Assembly: GCA_035525045.1 (NCBI GenBank)
Contig: DATLEX010000121.1
Coordinates: 1-11,681 of the forward strand
Direction: 5' to 3'
Length of the DNA: 11,681 nt
DNA from: DATLEX01 sp035525045
GTDB taxonomy: Bacteria > Acidobacteriota > Thermoanaerobaculia > Gp7-AA8
The position numbers and the translations under genes are program-made. Positions 6,169 through 11,681 of this stretch are shown here, one piece after another; position 1 is the first letter of the stretch; each line of letters opens with the position of its first letter. The notes beneath the pieces were generated by a model. It was not told the DNA's origin, ran no database searches, and saw nothing but the letters and a program-made list of their open reading frames with translations.

Positions 6169-7878
6169 CTACCTCTCCCCTTCCGCCCTGACTCCGGCCG
6201 GCCAGGAGTGCACCGTGCTGTCGAGGTCGGCCTGAGCGCCGGCGCCGTCGCGGCTGACCACCACGATGGTCACGTCGTCGTCGAGAGCATCGGGCTCGCC
6301 GACGTGCGAGAGCACCACGTCGGCGACGCGGTTGGCCACCGCGGTCGCTCCGGCGCCGTGGAGTCCGCCGAAGGCGCCGGCCAGGGCCTCGGCGCCGAGC
6401 TCCGTCCCGGTCGCGCTCTGTGCCTCCGACACGCCGTCGGTGTAGAGGATCAGCGCGTCGCCCGCCTCGAGCTGCAGGCGGCGATTGAAGTACTCCGCCG
6501 CCGAGACCACGCCCAGGAGGACGTCGCCGGCCAGCACCTCCTCCACGCCGGAGCCGCGGATCCAGAGCGGCGGAGTGTGACCGGCATTCACGTACTCGAC
6601 CATGCCGGTGGTGGTGTCGAGCCGGCCGAGGAAGAGCGTGACGAACTTCGAGCGGGGGAGGATCTCCCGCAGCGCGCCGTTGAGCTGCGTGACGAGCGTG
6701 GCCGGATCGGGATCGCTCTTGGAGAAGATGCGGAAGGCCACCTGCAGGCCGGCCATCATCAGGCCGGCCGTGACGCCCTTGCCGCTCACGTCGCCGATGA
6801 CGAAGTAGACCCGGCCGTCGGGCCGCACCACGAAGTCGTAGTAGTCGCCGCTGACCGTCCGGCATGGCTGGTTCACCCCGACGAACGAGTAGCCCTCGAT
6901 GCCGGCCGGGGCGGCGGGGAGGAGGCGGCGCTGGATGTTCGAGGCGGTCTTCAGCTCCTCGTCCATGATCCGCTTCTCAATCGCCTCCTCGCGCAGCTTG
7001 GTGGTCTCCAGCTTCTTGGCCGCGAAGCGCGCGATCTGGGCCAGCAGCCGGACGTCCTCGGCGGAGATCGCTTTCTGCGCGAAGAGGTAGTCGACGTACA
7101 GCAGGCCCATCACCGAGTCGCCGATGGTCAGCGGCGCGGCGACGATGGAGCGGATGCCCTGCATCACGATCGAGTGGGCGCCGCTCAGCTTCGCGTCGCT
7201 GCTCACGTCGACGAACGCCAGGGCCTTCCTCTCCTCCACGATCGCGGTCAGGAGGGTGTTGCTGATGGTCAGCTCCGACTGGTCGTCGCGGTCGCGGCGG
7301 CGAAGCTCGACGTGCGAGAACGACCGGCCGTCCGCCCCAAGCAGGGCGATGGCCGCGCGCGACGGCTCGAGGTGCTGCATGATCCGCTCGACGATGAAGC
7401 CGAACAGCTCGTTCATGGGGCGATCCTCGATGAGGTCGCGGGCCAGGACGTTGAGCGTCTGCAGGCGGGCCACGTCGCCGCTCTCCCCATGGTCGATCTC
7501 CTGGATGGGGATGGCGATGCTGGGCCGCTCGGCCGTGTCGGCGACGGCGAAGAAGCGGTCGGTGTTGTGCTCCGGCGTCTCGAAGAGAATCTCCGTGTCG
7601 CCCAGGCGGATGCGGTCGCCCGTGCGCAGCGGCGTGTCGCGCTCGACCCGCATCCCGTTGAGATAGGTGCCGTTGACGCTGCCGAGGTCTTTCAGCAGCC
7701 AGGAGCCGTCCACAGGCACGATCTCCGCGTGGCGTCGGGAGAGGTAACGGTCCTTGATGGGGAGCGAGCAGTCGGAGGCCCGTCCGATGGAGACGGGCGT
7801 CCCCTCCAACGGCTGCCGGAACGGCGGGAAGAGGGGCGAGTTGACGGTGAGTTCCGCGTTCGGCGGCGGCGCTGACAT
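6169..7878 (-). CDS. FHA-GAF-SpoIIE (PP2C-type) serine phosphatase
   Basis: Cytoplasmic signalling phosphatase of 569 residues with three domains. The FHA domain (about 10-100) keeps the phosphothreonine-binding residues G32-R33, S47..H50 and N69-G70. A GAF sensor domain (about 138-300) and a linking helix (to about 325) follow. The SpoIIE/RsbU PP2C-like domain (about 330-550) has metal-ligand aspartates D345 in GDYYD, D363 in GDVSGKG, D481 in DGVSEA, and D535 in DDDVTIVV. All catalytic acids are present, so it should be active. Relatives dephosphorylate anti-anti-sigma or other signalling proteins in response to kinase input read by FHA. The cognate kinase, STAS protein or switch kinase is not in the window. 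I chose ATG at 7876-7878 because GGAG lies 6 nt upstream; a GTG at 7900-7902 would add 8 residues. The gene is transcribed away from the hypothetical gene at 7936. Confidence 0.93.
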   Translation of the reverse strand: MSAPPPNAELTVNSPLFPPFRQPLEGTPVSIGRASDCSLPIKDRYLSRRHAEIVPVDGSWLLKDLGSVNGTYLNGMRVERDTPLRTGDRIRLGDTEILFETPEHNTDRFFAVADTAERPSIAIPIQEIDHGESGDVARLQTLNVLARDLIEDRPMNELFGFIVERIMQHLEPSRAAIALLGADGRSFSHVELRRRDRDDQSELTISNTLLTAIVEERKALAFVDVSSDAKLSGAHSIVMQGIRSIVAAPLTIGDSVMGLLYVDYLFAQKAISAEDVRLLAQIARFAAKKLETTKLREEAIEKRIMDEELKTASNIQRRLLPAAPAGIEGYSFVGVNQPCRTVSGDYYDFVVRPDGRVYFVIGDVSGKGVTAGLMMAGLQVAFRIFSKSDPDPATLVTQLNGALREILPRSKFVTLFLGRLDTTTGMVEYVNAGHTPPLWIRGSGVEEVLAGDVLLGVVSAAEYFNRRLQLEAGDALILYTDGVSEAQSATGTELGAEALAGAFGGLHGAGATAVANRVADVVLSHVGEPDALDDDVTIVVVSRDGAGAQADLDSTVHSWPAGVRAEGER

Positions 7879-7935
7879 GGGGGACTCCGGGGGACCGGTC
7901 ACGGCATTCTAGCGCACGCGTGCTACGTTTGAGCC

Positions 7936-8571
7936 GTGACCCCGGCCGTCCCGGCTGACGACTATTTCCTCGAGATCGAGGCGCATTTCGCCATGCGCCG
8001 GAAGACCCCCTTCATCCTCTCCGCGAAGGACTGGGCGCTGATGAAGAAGTGGCGCGACGACGGGATCCCCCTCGCCATCGTCATCGAGGCCCTCGACCAG
8101 GTCTTCGAGAAGAACGAGAGCAGCGGCCGCAAGGTGATCTCCAGCCTGTCGTACTGCCGCCACGCGGTGAAGGAGCTGTGGCGCGAACGGAAGGAGCTCT
8201 ACGTCGGGGGAGCGGAGGCCACGCCGGAAGAGCAGCCCGGCCCGCTGCTGGAGGCGCTGGCCGCGCGGCTCGAGGCGTCGGGCGGTCCGCCGGCCGTGCT
8301 GCGGGAGATCGCCGCCGCCGTGCGCAGGCTGGAGGGGGAGAAGACGATTCCCCGGATCGAGGAGCGGCTGATCGAGCTCGAGCGCGAGCTGATGCAGCGC
8401 ATCCTCGACGGCGACCCGGCCGCCGCGGGCGAGATCAGCGGTGAGGCCGCCGCGGCCCTCGGCGATTCGTCGAAGGTGGACGAGAAGGTCCGCCGCCGCA
8501 CCGAGGAAGCCAACCTCCGCCGCATCGTGCGCGCCCGCTACGAGCTCCCGCGGCTGACGTTGTTCCGATGA
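7936..8571 (+). CDS. Conserved-looking protein of unknown function
   Basis: I do not recognise this 211-residue protein. It is predicted soluble and almost entirely helical, with no signal peptide or membrane segment. The N-terminal 75 residues look like a compact helical domain with several aromatic residues ('DYFLEIEAHFAMRRKTPFIL', 'DWALMKKWRDDGIPL', 'LSYCRHAVKELW'), faintly like helical nucleic-acid-binding domains but without a diagnostic motif. The middle and C-terminal part (about 95-170) is rich in Glu, Arg, Leu and Ala and probably coiled-coil. The end is basic ('NLRRIVRARYELPRL'). Codon use matches the neighbours and the frame is uninterrupted, supporting a real gene. Start is a GTG without a clear ribosome binding site, 57 bp from the divergent phosphatase gene, so the two may share a regulatory region. 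Confidence 0.75.
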   Translation: MTPAVPADDYFLEIEAHFAMRRKTPFILSAKDWALMKKWRDDGIPLAIVIEALDQVFEKNESSGRKVISSLSYCRHAVKELWRERKELYVGGAEATPEEQPGPLLEALAARLEASGGPPAVLREIAAAVRRLEGEKTIPRIEERLIELERELMQRILDGDPAAAGEISGEAAAALGDSSKVDEKVRRRTEEANLRRIVRARYELPRLTLFR

Positions 8572-8773
8572 GGCGCGTCGCAGCATTCCCGTTCCATCTC
8601 ACAACCGTGGTTGGCCTAAAGATCGTGATCGAGCTTTACCAGCCATCTCCGATTGGAATCGACTCATCTCCGGAGAAACCTGCTCCGGCGACACCCTCGC
8701 TGGAGCCGCGAGCGAGACGCCGCGTCCGGCAAGTGACGGGCAATGAGAGCCGTAAACATCCGGTGAACACCCC

Positions 8774-8802
8774 TTGACGTGACTACAGTTGTAATCTAAC
8801 TT
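8774..8802 (+). promoter_or_regulatory. Promoter of the blaI-M56 operon
   Basis: TTGACG (8774-8779) is followed after 17 bp by TAACTT (8797-8802), a good -35 and a moderate -10. Both operators overlap it, so repressor binding would block RNA polymerase. Confidence 0.6.
8784..8793 (+). promoter_or_regulatory. BlaI-type operator 1
   Basis: TACAGTTGTA fits the TACAnnTGTA dyad known for BlaI/MecI operators. It sits in the promoter spacer, centred 22 bp (two helical turns) from operator 2. Confidence 0.8.
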
Positions 8803-8803
8803 G

Positions 8804-8818
8804 CTTACAGTCGTAAGC
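8804..8818 (+). promoter_or_regulatory. BlaI-type operator 2
   Basis: The dyad core is 8803-8818, GCTTAC-AGTC-GTAAGC, with perfect 6-bp arms; it contains TACAGTCGTA, nearly identical to operator 1. It lies around the expected transcription start, just before the AGGAGAGG ribosome binding site (8819-8826). Confidence 0.8.
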
Positions 8819-8828
8819 AGGAGAGGCC

Positions 8829-9203
8829 ATGGCCAGACCGCCGCAGATCTCGGACGCAGAGTGGGACGTGATGCAGGTCCTCTGGGAGACCTCGCCGCTG
8901 AGCGGCAGCGAGGTCGCCGACCGCCTGGGGGGGCACCCCAAGACCGTGAAGACCCTTCTGGGACGTCTGGTGCGGAAGGGCGTCCTCCGCTTCCGGGAGG
9001 AGAACAACCGCTACCTCTACCGCCCCGCCGTTCCGCGGGAGCGCTACGTGGAGGAGGAGTCGCGCTCGTTCCTCGAACGGGTCTTCGGCGGCGAGGCCAC
9101 CCCGGCCCTGGTCCACTTCGTTGAGAGCGTCGAGTTGTCGGAAGAGGAGATCCGGGAACTGCGGGAGCTGCTCGAGCGTCGAGCAAAGGGAGAAAAGCGA
9201 TGA
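8829..9203 (+). CDS. BlaI/MecI-family transcriptional repressor
   Basis: Winged-helix repressor of 124 residues, full length for the family. The N-terminal DNA-binding domain (about 6-75) opens with 'ISDAEWDVMQVLW' and contains the recognition helix 'KTVKTLLGRLVRKG' and a wing ending 'NRYLYRPAV'. The C-terminal part (about 80-118) is the dimerisation helix region. In BlaI and MecI an Asn-Phe bond near residue 101 is cut during induction; here the aligned spot reads 'ALVHFVES' with H96-F97, so a similar site is plausible but not proven. Start ATG has AGGAGAGG just upstream. Its stop overlaps the start of the M56 protease gene (ATGA), the classic blaI-blaR1 arrangement, and two TACAnnYGTA operators lie in its own promoter, which points to autorepression relieved by the protease. 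Confidence 0.93.
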   Translation: MARPPQISDAEWDVMQVLWETSPLSGSEVADRLGGHPKTVKTLLGRLVRKGVLRFREENNRYLYRPAVPRERYVEEESRSFLERVFGGEATPALVHFVESVELSEEEIRELRELLERRAKGEKR

Positions 9204-10786
9204 TCACCTTTGCCGGCTGGGTTCTGGACGCGAGCATCAAAGGGTCGATCCTGATCGTCCTCGTCGCGGCGATCTTCGCACTGGCGGGGTCGCGGTTCGA
9301 TCCCCGCTGGCGCCACCTTCTCTGGGTGGTGGTGCTGGTGCGGCTGCTCATCCCGTACGCGCCGGCGGCGAGCTGGAGCCTGTACGGCCTGATGCCGGCG
9401 CAGGAGCGGATGGCCGCGCCGGAGGCGGCCCCGCCGCAGCGCATCGCGATGCCGGCATTCGCCCCTGGCCGCGCGGAGGTGGTTGAGATCGCTCCGCGCC
9501 AGGCGTTTCTCGCGGGGCCCTGGCTGCTCGGGATCTGGCTGACCGGCGTGCTCCTGCTGGCGGCGCGGACGCTGGTCGCCTCGATCCGGACGCAGCTCGT
9601 CGTGGGCCGCGCCGGAAGGCGCGCGGCGGCGGATCCTCTGCTGGAGGGAATCGTGGCCGGCTTCCGGCGCGAGCTCGGCATCGGGCGGCGGGTGCGCATC
9701 GTGGAGTCCGATCTGGTGCGGACGCCCGCGCTGCACGGCCTGATCCGCCCGGTGATCCTCCTTCCGGCCGGCCTCTCCGCCTCCTTCTCGGCGGCGGAGC
9801 TGCGGAACGTCGTCCTGCACGAGCTGTGGCATCTGCGCCGGCTGGACGTCGCCGTGAGCTGGCTGCTGTCCGCGGCACAGACGCTTCACTGGTTCAACCC
9901 CCTGGTCTGGTTCGCGGCGGCGCGGATCAGAGAAGAGCGGGAGCTGGCTTGTGACGAGCTGGCGCTCTCCTTACTCGAGGAGGAAGAGCGCACCGGCTAC
10001 GGCATGACCATTCTCAAGCTCCTCGAACGCTTCCGCGCCCCGGCACCGATTCCGGCTCTGATCGGGATCGTCAATCACAAGCAGAAGATGAAAAGGAGAC
10101 TCACCATGATCGCTTCATTCACGAATCGCGCGCGATTCTCGATGTTGTTGCTCCTCACCATATCCACCATCGCCTTCGCCGGGCTGACCGACGCGCGCGA
10201 GAAGCGCATCGTCCGCAAGCTCGATCCCGCAGTCGCCCTCTCGGCCGAGCGGCTCGACCAGCGCGTCTCGCTCGAGCTGGCCAATGCCTCCTTCTCCGAC
10301 CTCCTCGGAGCGGTGGCCACCCAGGCCGGCCTCCCCATCACCCAGGCGCCGGAGACGGCCACCAACCAGATCCAGCAGGCCCGCTTCACGCTGAAGGCCG
10401 AGAACGTCCCCCTGCACGCCCTTCTCGGCGCCGCCTTGCGGCCGTTCCAGCTCTTCGCCGAACCGGAAGGCAACGGCGTCACCATCAAGCCGGGCGAGCC
10501 GCGGCGGAGGATCATCCACAAAGTGGACGGCGGAGAGCCGGCCGTCATCGGAGAGGCCGAGCATCGCGTGATCGTGCGGCGCCACAAGGGCGAAGAGGCG
10601 AAAGCCGTCCTCGATCGCCTCGAGAGCGGCGAGCTCGGGACGGGGAAGAAGGTCCGGATCGAGGTCCTTCAGAAGGCGAAAGAGGGCGCCTCCTCCGACG
10701 GCAAGTCGCGGAGCGAGCTGACCTTCAAGTTCGATGAGCACGGAGTCAAATCCGAGGGGCGGATGACCCTCGAGATCACCAAGTGA
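9200..10786 (+). CDS. BlaR1-like M56 membrane metallopeptidase with STN-like periplasmic domain
   Basis: Membrane sensor-protease of 528 residues. Two N-terminal membrane segments (about 13-28 and 38-55) and a third (about 107-128) precede the M56 zinc-protease region. Its HELWH motif is H207-E208..H211, and E248 in 'ERELACDE' is the probable third ligand. After the usual basic 'KQKMKRRLTMI' comes the last membrane segment (about 313-329). The C-terminal part is not a penicillin-binding sensor. Residues about 354-430 ('VSLELANASFSDLLGAVATQAGLPI', then 'ARFTLKAENVPLHALLGAAL', then 'GVTI') follow the beta-alpha-beta pattern of secretin/TonB short N-terminal (STN) domains. The final 100 residues are charged and unassigned. 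By analogy, ligand sensing activates the protease, which leads to loss of the BlaI-like repressor. Beta-lactam response should not be assumed. An internal start at 10106 is discussed in the findings. Confidence 0.9.
   Translation: MITFAGWVLDASIKGSILIVLVAAIFALAGSRFDPRWRHLLWVVVLVRLLIPYAPAASWSLYGLMPAQERMAAPEAAPPQRIAMPAFAPGRAEVVEIAPRQAFLAGPWLLGIWLTGVLLLAARTLVASIRTQLVVGRAGRRAAADPLLEGIVAGFRRELGIGRRVRIVESDLVRTPALHGLIRPVILLPAGLSASFSAAELRNVVLHELWHLRRLDVAVSWLLSAAQTLHWFNPLVWFAAARIREERELACDELALSLLEEEERTGYGMTILKLLERFRAPAPIPALIGIVNHKQKMKRRLTMIASFTNRARFSMLLLLTISTIAFAGLTDAREKRIVRKLDPAVALSAERLDQRVSLELANASFSDLLGAVATQAGLPITQAPETATNQIQQARFTLKAENVPLHALLGAALRPFQLFAEPEGNGVTIKPGEPRRRIIHKVDGGEPAVIGEAEHRVIVRRHKGEEAKAVLDRLESGELGTGKKVRIEVLQKAKEGASSDGKSRSELTFKFDEHGVKSEGRMTLEITK
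10089..10108 (+). promoter_or_regulatory. Internal ribosome binding site and ATG inside the M56 gene
   Basis: AAAAGGAG lies about 7 nt before an in-frame ATG (10106-10108, codon 303). The following residues look like a signal peptide: basic 'NRAR', hydrophobic 'FSMLLLLTISTIAFA', then a small-residue end AFA-G. Translation from here would give a 226-residue exported STN-like protein. It may instead be coincidence, because this segment is also the normal last membrane helix of BlaR1-type proteins. Confidence 0.35.
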
Positions 10787-10792
10787 TTTCCG

Positions 10793-10823
10793 GCCGGGAC
10801 GGGAGAGGCCCTCCCGTCCCGGC
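10793..10823 (+). terminator. Hairpin after the M56 gene, likely transcription end
   Basis: A perfect 13-bp stem (10793-10805 with 10811-10823) closes the 5-nt loop AGGCC, 6 bp after the stop codon. There is no T run, so it may end transcription poorly or protect the 3' end. A second hairpin follows directly. Confidence 0.6.
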
Positions 10824-10829
10824 ACGAAA

Positions 10830-10850
10830 TCGGCCGCACCCTGCGGCCGA
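10830..10850. terminator. Second hairpin in the M56-perR intergenic region
   Basis: A perfect 9-bp stem TCGGCCGCA/TGCGGCCGA closes a 3-nt CCC loop, 6 bp beyond the first hairpin. No T tail is present on either strand. A third, looser stem (10876-10882 with 10901-10907) follows. Confidence 0.45.
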
Positions 10851-10914
10851 TGAATGCGCGCTTCACTCCTCGCGCCCTCGCGGAATGCGTTTCGCCCTTT
10901 CGCGAGGCGATCTC

Positions 10915-10944
10915 TTGACAAAGTCCAGTGTCAGAGCTTATCTA
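10915..10944 (+). promoter_or_regulatory. Promoter of the Fur-family gene
   Basis: A perfect TTGACA -35 (10915-10920) is followed by TTATCT (17-bp spacing) or TATCTA (18-bp spacing). Transcription would start near 10950, only about 10 nt before the ATG, and no ribosome binding site fits in between. A leaderless or nearly leaderless mRNA is expected. Confidence 0.6.
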
Positions 10945-10959
10945 TTGGGCGATTTCGAC

Positions 10960-11367
10960 ATGAAACCGGACGTCGTACGCATTCTCAAGGAGCACGGCAT
11001 TCACCCGTCGGCGCACCGCGTCGCCGTCGCCGAGTACGTGCTCCGCACGACGGAGCATCCCTCTGCCGACAAAGTGTGGGCGGGCGTTCAGGAGAATTTC
11101 CCGATGATCTCCCGGGCGACCGTCTACAACACGCTCAATCTCTTCGTGGAAAAGGGGCTGCTTCGGGAGCTGCATCTCGCTCCCGACTCGGTGCTCTTCG
11201 ATCCGAACACCGATCGTCATCACCACTTCATCGATGAAGACACCGGCCGGATCTACGACATCCCCTGGACCCAGATCGAAGTGAGCAACGCGAAATCGCT
11301 GCCGGGCTTCGAGGTTCACGACTATCAGGTGGTGATGCGCGGTCGTCGCCGTCACGCTCGACGCTGA
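10960..11367 (+). CDS. Fur-family regulator, PerR-like, without cysteines
   Basis: Metal-dependent transcription regulator of 135 residues. The winged-helix DNA-binding domain (about 1-75) has the recognition helix 'SRATVYNTLNLF' (51-62). The B. subtilis PerR regulatory metal ligands H37, D85, H91, H93 and D104 all have counterparts at a constant offset of four: H33, D81, H87, H89 and D100. The structural zinc cysteines are missing (the C96 and C99 positions are D92 and T95) and the protein has no cysteine at all, as in Irr-like and some PerR-like branches. A role in peroxide or iron response is likely; the regulated genes are unknown, though the next gene downstream is a candidate. The frame is open upstream to 10783 but crosses hairpins and the promoter, so ATG 10960, where homology begins, is the start. 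Confidence 0.9.
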   Translation: MKPDVVRILKEHGIHPSAHRVAVAEYVLRTTEHPSADKVWAGVQENFPMISRATVYNTLNLFVEKGLLRELHLAPDSVLFDPNTDRHHHFIDEDTGRIYDIPWTQIEVSNAKSLPGFEVHDYQVVMRGRRRHARR

Positions 11368-11662
11368 ATTCGCCTTTTTTCTCTGGACGTTCGATGACGT
11401 CCACATCACAAGGAGGGATCCCACGCAGTTCGCTTCCAATGAAAACGCATCGCCCGTAGAAAGAGGTACGCAAAGACCGCTCGCGTCTCCGCGCACCGCG
11501 TCCAGTGACACGTGTCATGTCGTTGCGTCAAGGCCGGAACCGAAGATGGCGGCCGAGGCTCTGCCAACAAGCACGCCCGGATGACATCACGCCGGACGGC
11601 GCCACAACATTGTCGAGAGAAACTGTCAACGAAGGTACCACCCAGAGAGGAGAGTAATCGAC
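11368..11662. other. Non-coding region between the Fur-family gene and the next gene
   Basis: No credible gene is seen in these 295 bp. Notable items are a T6 run at 11375-11380 just after the perR stop; a 7-bp stem TGGACGT/ACGTCCA (11384-11390 with 11397-11403); an unused AAGGAGGG (11410-11417) with no suitable start codon after it; and a perfect 12-bp palindrome TGACACGTGTCA (11506-11517). Together they suggest a regulated leader or promoter for the gene starting near 11663. Confidence 0.5.
11506..11517. promoter_or_regulatory. 12-bp perfect palindrome, possible operator
   Basis: TGACACGTGTCA reads identically on both strands. It lies about 145 bp before the next probable start codon and 139 bp after the Fur-family gene. 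It does not look like a Fur or PerR box (AT-rich), so the binding protein, if any, is unknown. Confidence 0.35.
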
Positions 11663-11681
11663 GTGCCCGACAAGCAACCCA
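11663..11681 (+). CDS. Start of a following gene, truncated by the window end
   Basis: A GTG at 11663-11665 follows GAGAGGAG (11645-11652) with about 10 nt spacing; the six visible codons read M-P-D-K-Q-P. Too little is present for identification. Genes next to PerR-type regulators often encode catalase-peroxidase, peroxiredoxin or rubrerythrin, but this is only expectation. Confidence 0.4.

Larger units (their letters stand above)
8572..8828. other. Intergenic region upstream of the blaI-like gene
   Basis: This 257-bp stretch holds no convincing gene. A 69-codon frame starting at 8568 is unlike coding sequence and overlaps the promoter. Two small hairpins occur: CCGGAG/CTCCGG (8670-8675 with 8683-8688) and CTCGCT/AGCGAG (8696-8701 with 8711-8716). 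They could terminate or attenuate transcription from 7936-8571 but lack T tails. The last 55 bp contain the promoter and operators described separately. Confidence 0.6.

Noticed and set aside
6208..7875. Plus-strand frame of 555 codons
   Set aside because: Exact antisense of the FHA-GAF-SpoIIE gene, rich in His, Asp, Arg and Gly typical of shadow frames.
8568..8777. Plus-strand 69-codon frame overlapping the hypothetical gene's stop (ATGA)
   Set aside because: Composition is unlike the neighbours, there is no domain, and it covers the hairpins and ends in the blaI promoter region. The overlap alone is not enough.
8599..9699. Minus-strand frame of 366 codons
   Set aside because: Antisense to blaI and the M56 gene, Arg/Ser/Pro-rich with no recognisable domain, and it runs through the promoter and operators.
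11384..11403. Intrinsic terminator for the Fur-family gene
   Set aside because: The T run (11375-11380) precedes the stem on the plus strand instead of following it, so it does not have terminator order for this gene.
11440..11460. Short leader peptide MKTHRP after AAGGAGGG
   Set aside because: The ATG is about 22 nt beyond the ribosome binding site, too far for normal initiation, and the frame is only six codons.

Overview
The window looks like chromosomal DNA of a high-GC, Gram-negative-type bacterium. The likely source is an Acidobacteriota-like lineage or a similar poorly cultured soil or sediment phylum. This is inference from very high GC at third codon positions, a long IPT/TIG-repeat lipoprotein, TPR plus roadblock genes, a BlaI/M56 pair with a non-beta-lactam sensor, an FHA-GAF-SpoIIE phosphatase, and dispersed palindromic repeats. 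No rRNA, tRNA or other phylogenetic marker is present, so the assignment is soft. GTG or TTG start codons are used for several genes.

Layout. 58-2076 (+): surface-type lipoprotein with Ig-like and IPT/TIG domains, closed by a strong intrinsic terminator (2102-2132). 2142-2236: first copy of a dispersed palindromic repeat. 2247-5467 (+): a tightly packed operon of TPR protein, roadblock/LC7 protein, accB and accC, which couples two acetyl-CoA carboxylase subunits to a possible GTPase-regulation module. 5514-6044: a compact unit with 41-bp inverted repeats (37/41 matching) made of CGGGCN hexamers. It encloses one minus-strand gene for a four-helix-bundle (23S rRNA intervening-sequence type) protein and is bounded by a 14-bp imperfect direct repeat, so it has the look of a small mobile cassette. 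6081-6160: second copy of the palindromic repeat. 6169-7878 (-): FHA-GAF-SpoIIE phosphatase. 7936-8571 (+): divergent gene of unknown function.

8774-10786 (+): promoter with two BlaI-type operators, then a blaI-like repressor gene overlapping by 4 bp an M56 (BlaR1-like) membrane protease gene. The protease's C-terminal periplasmic part resembles a secretin/TonB STN domain rather than a penicillin-binding sensor. 10793-10907: cluster of three hairpins. 10915-11367 (+): sigma70-like promoter placed almost directly on a Fur-family gene. That protein keeps every PerR regulatory metal ligand but has no cysteines. 11368-11662 is non-coding as far as can be seen, and a further gene probably begins at 11663.

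The most unusual items are the inverted-repeat-bounded four-helix-bundle cassette and its hexamer motif, which also occurs as a Pro-Glu coding repeat in the TPR gene; the M56-STN fusion with a well-formed internal translation start and signal-peptide-like segment; and the TPR-roadblock-accBC operon.
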